Shown here piece by piece: positions 1 to 7,566 of a stretch of DNA of 52,893 bases. The position numbers and the translations under genes were made by a program. Positions within the stretch are counted from its first letter, which is position 1; each line of letters starts with the position of its first letter. The DNA is from Actinomycetes bacterium (lineage in GTDB: Bacteria; Actinomycetota; Actinomycetes; DATJPE01), in the NCBI GenBank assembly GCA_035506535.1, contig DATJPE010000078.1, positions 1 to 52,893 on the forward strand, given 5' to 3'. Under the pieces are notes generated by a model. It was not told the DNA's origin. It saw only the letters and a program-made list of their open reading frames with translations, and searched no databases.

Positions 1-65
1 GCGGCAACCGCGCGGCCGTGGCGGCGTACCGCGCGCGCAAGCAGCACGCCGCCGACGCCTCCTGA
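1..65 (+). CDS. CGNR zinc-finger protein, C-terminal end only (5' cut by window edge)
   Basis: The open frame enters from the left edge (first full codon at base 3) and stops at 63-65. The 20 visible residues start at the second half of a CGNR motif (GNRAAVAAYRARK) and end in a basic tail. CGNR zinc fingers close actinobacterial proteins with an N-terminal ABATE domain and are thought to bind DNA or RNA. A second, truncated copy lies at 2840-3076, and the shared 3' ends form a direct repeat. Family assignment rests on that longer copy. Whether this copy is intact upstream cannot be seen. Confidence 0.75.
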   Translation, partial: GNRAAVAAYRARKQHAADAS

Positions 66-71
66 CCAGGC
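1..71. repeat. Direct repeat, left copy (CGNR 3' end)
   Basis: Bases 1-71 match 3012-3082 at 66 of 71 positions by my count. The first 43 and the last 14 bases are identical. Similarity stops 6 bases past the stop codon. The left end of the repeat may extend beyond the window. Confidence 0.85.
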
Positions 72-93
72 TCTGACATCTTCTCGGTTGGCA

Positions 94-109
94 CGTTCCG
101 TACGGAACG
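94..109. promoter_or_regulatory. Perfect 16-bp palindrome, possible operator
   Basis: CGTTCCGTACGGAACG reads the same on both strands. It lies in the short gap between the 3' ends of the CGNR fragment and the membrane protein gene, 23 bases past the end of the direct repeat. The equivalent place after the second repeat copy (3083 on) has no such palindrome. The symmetry fits a dimeric regulator site, but the convergent position is unusual for an operator. A recombination or terminator role is also possible. Confidence 0.4.
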
Positions 110-145
110 CCTGTGACAACCTTCGGACGTGGTCCTCAGGCGTGG

Positions 146-820
146 TCAATGCACCTGCTGCAGCTGCCCGACCAAGCGGTCCTCGGATGCCTGGTCAGCA
201 GTCCGGAGAACCATCGGCACCATCCTCGAGAAGCCCGCCAGCATGACGACGTAACTCGCGAGGAGTACCGGCTTGCTCGCGAGGGTGAAGCCCGCGATGT
301 TCAGGACCAAGCAGGCGGCCAAACATGCACAGGCCCAGTGTGGGACCAGCCGCGCACGCCACAAGACGGCCGAGACAACGAACACTCCCAGCATCGCCAC
401 TGCGCCCACGTTGTAGAAGATCTCCACGCCGGAGGACGATTCGTACTGGGATGCCAAGTGAGCCATCGCCTCGGAGTTTCCCTGCGTCGAACCCATCCGC
501 CAGAACACGAGTTCCGTGGCTGCGTCGCCGATGGCGATGAGCATGCCGAGCTGAGCTACTCCGCCGGCGACGTACGCCCACGGATGGTTCTGACGCAACA
601 GACTCATGATCCCGAAGAGGGCAGGTATCAACAGAACTGAGCTGACGAAGATGGCGCAGCCGTAAACATAGAACGCCCGCGGATGCGCTGCGATGCCCGC
701 CAGCTCCTCCACCGCGGAGGGGCGAAGGGCCGGGTTCGCGAGCGCGGCAACACACCCGGCAACGGGGGCGAGGACGAGGGTGGTCGCATTGGTCAAGGCG
801 GGGATCCGGCGTGGGTCCAT
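146..820 (-). CDS. Multi-pass membrane protein, DUF4386-like
   Basis: This 224-residue protein has about six hydrophobic segments spread over its length, with a polar region rich in Ser and Glu near residues 110-130. The size and arrangement resemble DUF4386 membrane proteins of unknown function, but I see no diagnostic motif. The ATG at 820 follows a GGAGG six bases upstream, which fixes the start. It is divergent from the histidine kinase at 960 across a 139-base gap, so it may be a target of that two-component system. That link is inference from position only. Confidence 0.6.
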   Translation of the reverse strand: MDPRRIPALTNATTLVLAPVAGCVAALANPALRPSAVEELAGIAAHPRAFYVYGCAIFVSSVLLIPALFGIMSLLRQNHPWAYVAGGVAQLGMLIAIGDAATELVFWRMGSTQGNSEAMAHLASQYESSSGVEIFYNVGAVAMLGVFVVSAVLWRARLVPHWACACLAACLVLNIAGFTLASKPVLLASYVVMLAGFSRMVPMVLRTADQASEDRLVGQLQQVH

Positions 821-959
821 GACGAGCCTCCGAAGGGATCAGTGCTGGGATGACCGGGGACGCTAGGAGCGCTCGGGATTTGCCCGCATCACCCGGAGGG
901 ATCCGGCCTGATCGACCTGAGGAAGGGGGCTCATAGCCTTATGGCTACTGCCGGCATTC

Positions 960-2135
960 GTGGCCCGCGACTACCGTGGACGCGTGCGCTGGCGGAGGTT
1001 CGACCGACGCGACGCGGTCGACGTCGGGCTCGCCGCGGTCGGCGTCGCGCTCGGCTATGTGACATTCTTCGCTGGTAACCCGGTCGGGGATCCAGTGGCG
1101 GGTCCGTCCTGGTTCGTGGCGGTCTTCCCGGTACTGCTCGCGGGGCCACTAGCGCTACGACGTCGAGCCCCCCTCATCTCCTTCGCGCTCATCATCCTCG
1201 CGGTCGTTCTTCAAGCGGTCCTGAGCGACGACTCCCCCGAGGGACTGCAGATGATCTACGCGCTGGGGCTGGGCGCGTTCTCGGTGGCCGCCTACTCACG
1301 TCGGATGCGCGCGCTCGCGGGTCTGGGAACAGCTGCCGTGGGGTACATCGTGTACGCCGCCGCCAACGCAGACGTCCGCACCGGCGAAGCCGGCCAACTG
1401 TGGGCCGCGTCCTTCTTCGCAGCAGCGCTCGTCGGGGCTTGGCTGTGGGGCCTTGCAGTGAGCACCCGCCGCGAGGGGCGCCTTCATGCCGCTAGGGCAC
1501 ATACGGCCGAAGCGCGAACGGCAGCTGCCGTCGCGGAGGAACGTGCTCGCCTCGCCCGAGAACTGCACGATGTCGTCTCGCACCACCTCAGCGTCGTCGT
1601 CGTCCAAGCCTCCGGCGCACGCAGCAGCAACCCCGACAATGCGGCCACCTTGGAGAAGATCGAGAACAGCGGACGGGAATCGTTGGCCGAGATGAGGCGC
1701 CTCCTGGGTGTGCTCCGAGAACACGACGGCGCCGCTGACCTCCGGCCTCAGCCAGGGCTAGGCGACCTCCCGGCGCTCGCAAGCCAGTTCGAGGAGGCGG
1801 GACTCCACGTCGAGATGACGACCGACGGCTTGGAACGAGGGTTGCCGGACGTTCTGGCGCTCTCCGTGTATCGCATCGTCCAGGAGGCACTCACGAATGT
1901 GCTCCGGCACTCCGGCGCGTCCAAGGCCAGGGTCTCGGTCGACGTCTCGAGTCAGGCAGTGGAGATCGAGATCGCGGACAACGGTACGCGTCACGACGAA
2001 CACCAAACCCCGGGCCACGGCCTCGTCGGCATGAGAGAGCGAACGGCACTGTTCGGTGGCACATTCGAGGCGGGGCCACAGGCCGCCGGCGGCTACCGGG
2101 TACGCGCTGTGTGCCTTCTCGACCCCGCCACATGA
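960..2135 (+). CDS. Sensor histidine kinase, NarL/DesK type (HisKA_3)
   Basis: The 391-residue protein has several N-terminal membrane segments (about 20-165), a short coiled linker, then a HisKA_3 dimerisation domain with phospho-accepting His203 in ARELHDVVSHHLS. The HATPase domain follows, with an N box near Asn313 (VQEALTNVLRHSG) and a G box (GHGLVGMRER) near the end. It should sense a membrane or envelope signal and phosphorylate the regulator encoded next, whose ATG overlaps its stop codon (ATGA). The GTG start at 960 has no clear ribosome site. GTG at 984 is an alternative, but it would shorten only the basic N-terminus. Confidence 0.93.
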   Translation: MARDYRGRVRWRRFDRRDAVDVGLAAVGVALGYVTFFAGNPVGDPVAGPSWFVAVFPVLLAGPLALRRRAPLISFALIILAVVLQAVLSDDSPEGLQMIYALGLGAFSVAAYSRRMRALAGLGTAAVGYIVYAAANADVRTGEAGQLWAASFFAAALVGAWLWGLAVSTRREGRLHAARAHTAEARTAAAVAEERARLARELHDVVSHHLSVVVVQASGARSSNPDNAATLEKIENSGRESLAEMRRLLGVLREHDGAADLRPQPGLGDLPALASQFEEAGLHVEMTTDGLERGLPDVLALSVYRIVQEALTNVLRHSGASKARVSVDVSSQAVEIEIADNGTRHDEHQTPGHGLVGMRERTALFGGTFEAGPQAAGGYRVRAVCLLDPAT

Positions 2136-2821
2136 CCGAGGAGACCATCCGGATCGTTCTTGCCGACGATCAGGATCTCGTGCGTGAGGGTGTCCGGATG
2201 ATGCTCGAGGCGGAGGCAGATTTCAGGGTCATCGGTGAAGCCCGATCTGGGATCGCGGCAGTGCAACGCGTGGAGGAGCTCGACCCCGACGTCGTCCTGA
2301 TGGACATCCGGATGCCCGTCATGGACGGGATCGAGGCGACCACCCGGATTGCCTCGACCGGGGCCCGCGCCCGCGTGCTCATCCTGACCACCTTCGATCT
2401 CGACGAGTACGTGTTCCTCGCGCTGCGAGCAGGCGCAAGCGGGTTCCTGCTGAAGGATGCGACCCGCGACCAGCTCACTCGGGGGGTACGGTCCGTGGCC
2501 CGCGGGGACGCGTTGCTGGACCCGGGCATCACTCGAAGACTCATCGAGGAGTACTGCCGTGTCCCGCCCGCCTCGTCCGCAGCAGAGCACGCTCGGCTGA
2601 CGCTTTCCGAGCGGGAGCTCGAGGTTCTCCTCCACGTTGCACAGGCGAAGTCCAACGCGGAAATTGCCGCTGACCTCTTCGTCAGCGAAGCCACCGTGAA
2701 GTCATACGTGGCCCGCCTCCTCAGCAAACTCGGGCTTCGCGACCGAGTCCAGATCGTCGTATACGCCTACGAACAGGGCCTGGTCGCCCCCGGCGCGAGA
2801 GACGATCACCTGGGCAAATAG
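2132..2821 (+). CDS. Response regulator, NarL/LuxR family
   Basis: The protein has 229 residues. The receiver domain has acidic residues at ADDQD (11-15), phospho-accepting Asp58 in VVLMDIRMP, and the conserved Thr of the LTTFD strand. The C-terminal LuxR-type helix-turn-helix carries LSERELEVLLHVA and ATVKSYVARLLSKL. It is the cognate partner of the upstream kinase. I chose the ATG at 2132 because it overlaps the kinase stop (ATGA); an in-frame GTG at 2111 would add seven residues inside the kinase gene. A 7-bp hairpin follows its stop codon. Confidence 0.94.
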   Translation: MTEETIRIVLADDQDLVREGVRMMLEAEADFRVIGEARSGIAAVQRVEELDPDVVLMDIRMPVMDGIEATTRIASTGARARVLILTTFDLDEYVFLALRAGASGFLLKDATRDQLTRGVRSVARGDALLDPGITRRLIEEYCRVPPASSAAEHARLTLSERELEVLLHVAQAKSNAEIAADLFVSEATVKSYVARLLSKLGLRDRVQIVVYAYEQGLVAPGARDDHLGK

Positions 2822-2823
2822 GC

Positions 2824-2844
2824 TCCAGGAAGGTCGCTCCTGGA
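2824..2844. repeat. Inverted repeat after the response regulator gene
   Basis: TCCAGGA (2824-2830) and TCCTGGA (2838-2844) form a perfect 7-bp stem with a 7-base loop, three bases after the regulator stop codon. It could be a weak terminator for the two-component operon. It also sits exactly where similarity to the CGNR gene begins, so it may mark the join between cassette and gene remnant. There is no T-run. Confidence 0.4.
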
Positions 2845-3076
2845 TACCAAGCTCGCGGCGACCCGGATGGCCGTCGAGGCGGCCATGGCGATGATCGACG
2901 TCGTCCGCGCCGACGAGCTCTCCCGCCTGCGCGTGTGCGACTACCCGACCTGCAGCAGCGTCGTCCTCGATCTGTCGAAGAACCGCTCCAAGCGGTACTG
3001 CGACGCGGGCTGCGGCAACCGCGCGGCCGTGGCGGCGTACCGCGCGCGCAAGCACCAGGGCGGCGAGGCCTCCTGA
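2840..3076 (+). pseudogene. CGNR zinc-finger protein, 5'-truncated remnant
   Basis: The frame reads LDTKLAATRMAVEAA, then the zinc-finger part with Cys pairs in RVCDYPTC and YCDAGCGNR. The tail matches the fragment at the window start. Family members usually run to about 180-200 residues with an N-terminal ABATE domain, and here only the last ~79 codons remain. A stop codon (2819-2821) sits just upstream in frame. ATG at 2867 could start a 69-residue peptide, but no convincing ribosome site precedes it. I read this as a remnant left by duplication or insertion. Confidence 0.75.
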
Positions 3077-3082
3077 CCAGGC
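3012..3082. repeat. Direct repeat, right copy (CGNR 3' end)
   Basis: This is the partner of bases 1-71, in the same orientation. The five or so mismatches are clustered in the codons for the variable tail (KQHAADAS versus KHQGGEAS). It bounds the segment containing the membrane protein and the two-component system. Confidence 0.85.
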
Positions 3083-3111
3083 CATGGCACCGATGGCGCG
3101 AGACATCACAG

Positions 3112-3126
3112 AGTGGAGGTGGCGGG
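3112..3126. repeat. Candidate attachment site, far copy of tmRNA 3' end
   Basis: AGTGGAGGTGGCGGG is identical, and in the same orientation, to 8222-8236, which includes the last 13 bases of the tmRNA gene plus two downstream bases. Integrative elements often use the 3' end of ssrA as attB, which leaves such a direct repeat at the far border. The core is G-rich and only 15 bp, and no integrase is present, so this is a degenerate or inferred site. Confidence 0.5.
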
Positions 3127-3397
3127 CCGGTATCAGAACCCTCCAGCCGCTCTTCAGAGTTTGCTAGCCAAACTGCCCAACTGGGAGCGAATCGATCGCC
3201 CGTACCCGAAAGAGTGTTCTCCGCACAAGGTCTCCGATCGGCTGGGGGACGATCTCCAGGAGCTGATCGCGGCCTACCAGGCCGGCGCGAGTACGAGAGT
3301 CCTTGCCCTGAACTATGGCATCGGCAAGACCTCGGTCCTCAGATTGTTGCGGCGAACCGGCGTACCGCTCCGACCACGAGGCGGCTACCGATCCTGA
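3113..3397 (+). CDS. Small helix-turn-helix protein, recombinase-like remnant
   Basis: The protein has 94 residues from a GTG. The C-terminal half (LIAAYQAGASTRVLALNYG followed by KTSVLRLLRRTGV) reads like the resolvase/invertase-type helix-turn-helix found in small actinobacterial proteins beside recombinase debris. The N-terminal half is basic and proline-rich. Its first five codons (VEVAG) are the candidate att core at 3112-3126, the same codons seen antisense to every tmRNA 3' end. No catalytic recombinase domain is present. There is no good ribosome site before the GTG, so translation is uncertain. Confidence 0.55.
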   Translation: MEVAGRYQNPPAALQSLLAKLPNWERIDRPYPKECSPHKVSDRLGDDLQELIAAYQAGASTRVLALNYGIGKTSVLRLLRRTGVPLRPRGGYRS

Positions 3398-3484
3398 TCG
3401 GCAGTCTCGGCAGCCATCCGCTTTCGGGTGCCGCGTAGCAGCGCCTCGCCAACAGCTCGCAGTTCCGGGCCTCGCATTCAGCAC

Positions 3485-4486
3485 CTAGCCAGCCCGATCA
3501 TCCCGACGTCGGACCTGGTCGACGTCGATGTAACCGTCCGCGCTGGGCTCGCGTTCGCCCGCCGTCGTCGAGGACCTCTTGACGGTGCCGCGCGCGCCGG
3601 CGACCGCCTCACGCAACGCGGGCGCTACTTCATCACCGAATAGGGCGATCGGGTGAGCGTCGTCGGCGACGAGGACGAACGTCGCGATACCGTGATCGAC
3701 TGCCAGAGGCAGGAGCGCGTCCACCCATTGGGCGGGCGAGCCTTGGGTGTACCCGCGGCCGAAACGGTCGAAGGTCCCGTGGAAGTCGAAGATTCGGCGG
3801 ATTGCCCGCGGATCCCGGCCGGCCATCGTCGCTGCATCGTCGATGGCGCGGTTGCCGGCGGCGAGCTCACGCGAGACGTCGGTCATCCACGCGCCTCCCG
3901 AGATCCACCCGTCGGCGCTGCGCCCGACCAGCTGCCGCGCACGAGGCCCGCCGGCCGGTACCCAGATCGCGATGTCGTGGGCGGGCTTAGGCCCACGCTC
4001 GCCGGCGACCTGGTAGTGCTTGCCCGCGAAATGCATAGGCCCCGACGAACTCACAGCCCACGTCTGCCGAATGATGTCGATCGCCTCGCTCAACGCGTCG
4101 ATCTGTCCGCCCCGCGTCGCCGGCACGTCGCCACCGATCGCCGCGGCTGCGTCGAGAGTAAACGTGTCGCCCGGGCCGAGGCCGAGCTCGAAGCGGCCGC
4201 TGGAGAGCAGGTCGAGGCTCGCGGCGGCACGCGCGAGCAGCCCCGGAGGCCGCAGCGGAAGGTTGAGCACGTATCCGGAGAGGCGAATGCGTTCGGTTCG
4301 CGCGGCGACGTAGGAGAGCAGGGTCCACGTGTCAAGCAGTCCGGGGTTGTACGGGTGGTCCATGAATGTGATCAGGTCCAGTCCCGCGCGCTCGGTCTGG
4401 CGTGCGAGTTCGACAGCATGCTGTGGACGGGCGCTCTGTGGGGCAACGAAGGTGCCGAACGCCAGATCATGTCCGTAGTCAGGCAT
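3485..4486 (-). CDS. LLM-class flavin-dependent oxidoreductase
   Basis: The 333-residue protein has a luciferase-like (beta/alpha)8 layout: AVELARQTERAGLDLI near the start, a TERIRLSGYVLNLPLRPP strand, SSGRFELGLGPG, and a C-terminal part with PKPAHDIAIWVPAGG and ARQLVGRSADGWISG. Such enzymes use reduced FMN or F420 to oxidise organic substrates. The start at 4486 (MPDYGHDLAFG) is preceded by CCAGGAG, which beats an upstream ATG at 4525. It is last in the minus-strand operon led by the flavin-reductase remnant. Substrate and cofactor are not visible. Confidence 0.9.
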   Translation of the reverse strand: MPDYGHDLAFGTFVAPQSARPQHAVELARQTERAGLDLITFMDHPYNPGLLDTWTLLSYVAARTERIRLSGYVLNLPLRPPGLLARAAASLDLLSSGRFELGLGPGDTFTLDAAAAIGGDVPATRGGQIDALSEAIDIIRQTWAVSSSGPMHFAGKHYQVAGERGPKPAHDIAIWVPAGGPRARQLVGRSADGWISGGAWMTDVSRELAAGNRAIDDAATMAGRDPRAIRRIFDFHGTFDRFGRGYTQGSPAQWVDALLPLAVDHGIATFVLVADDAHPIALFGDEVAPALREAVAGARGTVKRSSTTAGEREPSADGYIDVDQVRRRDDRAG

Positions 4487-4525
4487 GCGCACTCCTGGAA
4501 TGACACCGGATCGGGACAGCGGCAA

Positions 4526-5422
4526 TCACGGGCGTGCGGGCCAGGCGAAGTCTTCGACGGTCTTTCGCGCCCACTCTCGGTTGCGCCATGTCGGATTCAG
4601 ATCGACAAGTTCGGCAGTGACGCGGTCGATGATCTTGGCTTCGCTGAGCTCGCCGGCCGCGTGGAGCTCGCTGACCCTCCGCCGGGCGAGCTCGAAATAC
4701 GCGAGCGTGTCCGCGATCCGCTCCGGGCCGCCGACATGGCCATGGCCAGGAACGACATGATGCGCTCCGAGGCTCTGCAGCCGCTCTAGTCGGTCAATCC
4801 AGGGCCTTGCGTGCGACTCGTCGTCGCCGAGCACGCTGAACAATCCTTCTTCGACGAGGTCACCCGTGAAGAGCACCGGCTCCTCGCCGACAACCAGCAA
4901 CACCTGATCGCCGCGAGAGTGTGCGCCACCGACCTCATGGAACTCGACGAGCTTGTCGCCTCCGAGGTCGAGTTGCAGATAGCCGGTATACATGACGTGC
5001 GGACGAACGAACGCGATGCCTTCGAACATGTCGGCGAGCATCGGCATGAGGCCCCGGAACACGCCGAGGAGCACCGGTCCCTTTTCTTGCACCTCGTGCC
5101 ATTGCGTCAGGTTGCACAGAATCGTCACGTCGTCGTGCACCGCGTTGGCTCCGAAGCCGTGTTCCGGGTGAGCGTGTGTATGCGTGACGAAGACCGGGCG
5201 ATCCTCACCCAATCGGCGGGCGAGCCCCGCCACCGCACGCGCATTGCTCGTCCCAAGACCAGTGTCGATGACCAGGGTGCGGCGCTCCCCCACGACGATG
5301 CCGACGTTCGGCACCAGGGGCGTGTGGTCACGGTCAGGGATGATCCAGACCCCGTCTGAGAGCTCCTCGACGTCGTCGGTGTCGATAACCGGCCGGCCGA
5401 AGGGGGCTCGCTCGTCGGTCAC
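4526..5422 (-). CDS. MBL-fold metallo-hydrolase
   Basis: The 298-residue metallo-beta-lactamase-fold protein carries the metal motif as HTHAHPEH. The usual Asp of HxHxDH is replaced by Glu. Further metal ligands appear at GGAHSRGD, LFTGDLV and VVPGHGHVGG. The family hydrolyses lactones, thioesters or related esters. The GTG start overlaps the stop of the GYD gene upstream in the operon (GTGA), indicating coupled translation. The context of monooxygenase and hydrolases suggests a step in breakdown or detoxification of a small organic molecule. The Asp-to-Glu change may alter metal use. Confidence 0.88.
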   Translation of the reverse strand: MTDERAPFGRPVIDTDDVEELSDGVWIIPDRDHTPLVPNVGIVVGERRTLVIDTGLGTSNARAVAGLARRLGEDRPVFVTHTHAHPEHGFGANAVHDDVTILCNLTQWHEVQEKGPVLLGVFRGLMPMLADMFEGIAFVRPHVMYTGYLQLDLGGDKLVEFHEVGGAHSRGDQVLLVVGEEPVLFTGDLVEEGLFSVLGDDESHARPWIDRLERLQSLGAHHVVPGHGHVGGPERIADTLAYFELARRRVSELHAAGELSEAKIIDRVTAELVDLNPTWRNREWARKTVEDFAWPARP

Positions 5423-5760
5423 TGATCTGAACTTCCGGTGGGCGGCAGATGGGTCGCAGCCGCTGCGCGATGCGCGGCCTTCCGCGCCTCGTCCATCGTG
5501 AGCAGAGCAGTCGTCTGCATGCGCGTGACTTCGCCGGTGGCGCGAATCGCCATCGCGATTGCGGCTGCGGCCGCTGGATCTGGGGCCTCGAATACGACGG
5601 CGCCGTCGAACTCGCCGAAGCAGTACCAGTATCCGAGCATCGTGGCGCCGACTGACGCGACCATCGCCGCGGCCTGCGCGGCGTGGTCGACGTCAGGCTC
5701 GTGCACCAGGTTGGCCACCGAACTCGGCGTGTAGCTGAACTGCACGAGAAAGTGCGGCAT
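5419..5760 (-). CDS. GYD-domain protein
   Basis: The 113-residue protein begins MPHFLVQFSYTP and contains GATMLGYWYCFGEFDGAVVF, which matches the GYD family (named for a Gly-Tyr-Asp motif). These are small ferredoxin-like-fold proteins of unknown function, related in shape to dimeric alpha-beta-barrel proteins. I place the start at the ATG 5760, ten bases after the stop of the cysteine-hydrolase gene. Longer in-frame starts run into that gene and give a basic, non-conserved extension. Its stop overlaps the MBL gene start. Confidence 0.82.
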   Translation of the reverse strand: MPHFLVQFSYTPSSVANLVHEPDVDHAAQAAAMVASVGATMLGYWYCFGEFDGAVVFEAPDPAAAAAIAMAIRATGEVTRMQTTALLTMDEARKAAHRAAAATHLPPTGSSDQ

Positions 5761-5770
5761 CGTCGGCTCG

Positions 5771-6388
5771 TTACGCCGGCACTGCGTGCTCGGACTGGAC
5801 GCTAGCCATGATGCCCGGCGACGCCTCGGCGATGAGCTCGAAGTAAGCATTCGCGGTGTCACCGCGCGACCAGTCCATTTGAAGCTCCGTCGCCAGCGAG
5901 AGCCAGCTCAACGGGATCACCCCGGCCTGGACCATCCGCTGTACCGCTAGATCGTGGGTCTCACGGCTTTCCCCCGCGGTCGCATCGGCAACGAGACCAA
6001 CGGTGTACCCCGCGCGCAGGGCACCGAACGCGGTCTCGATCACGCAACCGTCAGTGGATATTCCGCCGATGACGAGCCGGGGGCGCCCGGCGGCCTCGAC
6101 TGCCTTCGCCACCTCGGCGTTGTCGAGGGCGTTGTATTCTCCGCCGCGATAGATGATCGGATGGTCACCCAGCGCCTCGAGCAGCTGCGGGTAGGGCTTC
6201 TGACCTCCACCGAGGTTGACGACGAAGCCGGTCTTGAAGCTCAGTGCTGTCTTCGCCAGAGCGACCGTTGCGGTCAGGTGATCGCTAACTGCATGCGATC
6301 GGAACGAGTTCAGGAATCCGATCGAGTAGTCCACCATAAGGATCGTCGTGTTGTCCGGGGTGAACGGCTCCAGCGTTGGTTCGGGCAT
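5771..6388 (-). CDS. Cysteine hydrolase, isochorismatase superfamily (YcaC-like)
   Basis: The 205-residue protein has the early Asp in ILMVDYSIGFLN and the nucleophile Cys in GGISTDGCVIETAF. The segment IIYRGGEYNALDNAEV resembles YcaC relatives (GQINAWDN type). The superfamily uses an Asp-Lys-Cys triad to cleave amides or vinyl ethers. The Lys is not obvious to me in the usual place, so activity is uncertain. The ATG at 6388 follows a strong GAGGAGG site. It lies 51 bases downstream of pirin in the same operon. Confidence 0.85.
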   Translation of the reverse strand: MPEPTLEPFTPDNTTILMVDYSIGFLNSFRSHAVSDHLTATVALAKTALSFKTGFVVNLGGGQKPYPQLLEALGDHPIIYRGGEYNALDNAEVAKAVEAAGRPRLVIGGISTDGCVIETAFGALRAGYTVGLVADATAGESRETHDLAVQRMVQAGVIPLSWLSLATELQMDWSRGDTANAYFELIAEASPGIMASVQSEHAVPA

Positions 6389-6439
6389 TGTTCCTCCTCA
6401 TTGCGACGGACGCCAGAGGTCGGTCCCCTGGGCGCATGG

Positions 6440-7285
6440 CTAGTGGAGCGGTGCGAGGTGACCCATCTCGCCGCTGCGGAAGCGGGTCACCGCCGCTGCG
6501 ACTTGTTCGCGACTGTTCATGATGAAAGGGCCGTCGGCGACGACGGGCTCGGACACTTCCCGGCAAGAAAGGAGGAGCAGCTGCGTCGCCGGGCTCGTCG
6601 CGTTCAGGGTCAGAGCGCCCGCACCACCGCGCACGGCAACTGCTTGCTGTGACCCGAGATCGACGTACTGTCCCTCGCGCAACCGGGCCGTAGCCGAACC
6701 CTGAAGCACGTAGATCGCCGTGACGTTCTCGGGCAGCAGGTCGATACTGACCTCGCTCGACAGATGAATGTCCAGGAAGGTGAACGGTTCGATCGGAACC
6801 AGCGGCGACGGGACGCCCTGGAACGCGCCGACGACCACCCGGACTCGAGTGCCCTCCTCGCCCAGCCATTCCGGCACCTCGTCGCCGCGCAGGGACAGGA
6901 CGCGCGGGTCGCCCGTCTTGTGGCTCGCAGACAGGTTCACGAACAGCTGCAACCCGTGCAGCTGAACGCCCTGGTCAGCGGGCACCTCCTCGTGGACGAC
7001 GCCGCGCCCGGCCTCGCTCCAGACGATGCCGCCCGGCCCGATCGTCAGGTCGACGCCTGTGGACGCCCGGCTCCGGACCGCACCGCGCGAATCCTCGAAC
7101 ACGTAGGTCACTGCAGCGAACCCCGCATGCGGGTGCGGAGAGAACGGAAGTCCGCTCACCCTGAAGTCGTCGATGACCGCGATCGAGCTCGAGATGCCCA
7201 GCGCGTCCATGTCGACGAACTGGAGATCGTCGAAGCCAGGGATGTGCCGAGGGGTCGTCTCAACCACGCGGGAGAATGAGCTCAT
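6440..7285 (-). CDS. Pirin-family protein
   Basis: The protein has 281 residues. The N-terminal cupin carries the pirin metal site: HPHAGF with the strand VTYVFEDSRGAV, then WSEAGRGVVHEE (His and Glu ligands). A C-terminal cupin-like half ends the protein (YVLQGSATARL and later). Bacterial pirins are Fe-binding and some act as quercetinases or redox regulators. The ATG at 7285 shares a base with the stop of the upstream remnant (TGATG) and follows a GGAGG ten bases away; a GTG at 7288 is the alternative. It is the first intact gene of the operon. Confidence 0.9.
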   Translation of the reverse strand: MSSFSRVVETTPRHIPGFDDLQFVDMDALGISSSIAVIDDFRVSGLPFSPHPHAGFAAVTYVFEDSRGAVRSRASTGVDLTIGPGGIVWSEAGRGVVHEEVPADQGVQLHGLQLFVNLSASHKTGDPRVLSLRGDEVPEWLGEEGTRVRVVVGAFQGVPSPLVPIEPFTFLDIHLSSEVSIDLLPENVTAIYVLQGSATARLREGQYVDLGSQQAVAVRGGAGALTLNATSPATQLLLLSCREVSEPVVADGPFIMNSREQVAAAVTRFRSGEMGHLAPLH

Positions 7286-7548
7286 CACTTGGCGACCTCC
7301 GCAGCAGAACGCCGCGCGGTCAGCGCCGTCCTCCAGGCACTGGCCTGATCGAGGAGCAGGTCGGGAACCGGACGGTTGTCGTCACCCGGCTCGACGATGC
7401 GGAAGTCCTCGAACTCGCTCATCAGCGACAGCGCTGCCTGCTGGCGGACGTCCGCTGCGTGAAGTTCTCCTGCGATCAGTCGACGGTGCGCAGCCGCCCG
7501 AGCGCCGCCCGGCCGCGCGCGGTCCAGAATGATGCCGATCTTGGTCAT
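7285..7548 (-). pseudogene. NAD(P)H-dependent FMN reductase, internally deleted
   Basis: The N-terminus MTKIGIILDRARPGG matches the flavodoxin-like start of NADPH-dependent FMN reductases (typically MTKIGIILGSTRPGR). From about residue 33 the sequence ADVRQQAALSLMSEFEDF, then LLLDQASAWRTALTA, matches their C-terminal end. The middle, including the FMN-binding and active loops, is missing: 87 residues instead of about 190. The frame is open and has a good ribosome site (GGAG), so a short peptide may still be made and help translation of pirin. Family assignment is from recognition, not alignment. Confidence 0.65.
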
Positions 7549-7566
7549 CGCCTGCTCCACTCGCTT

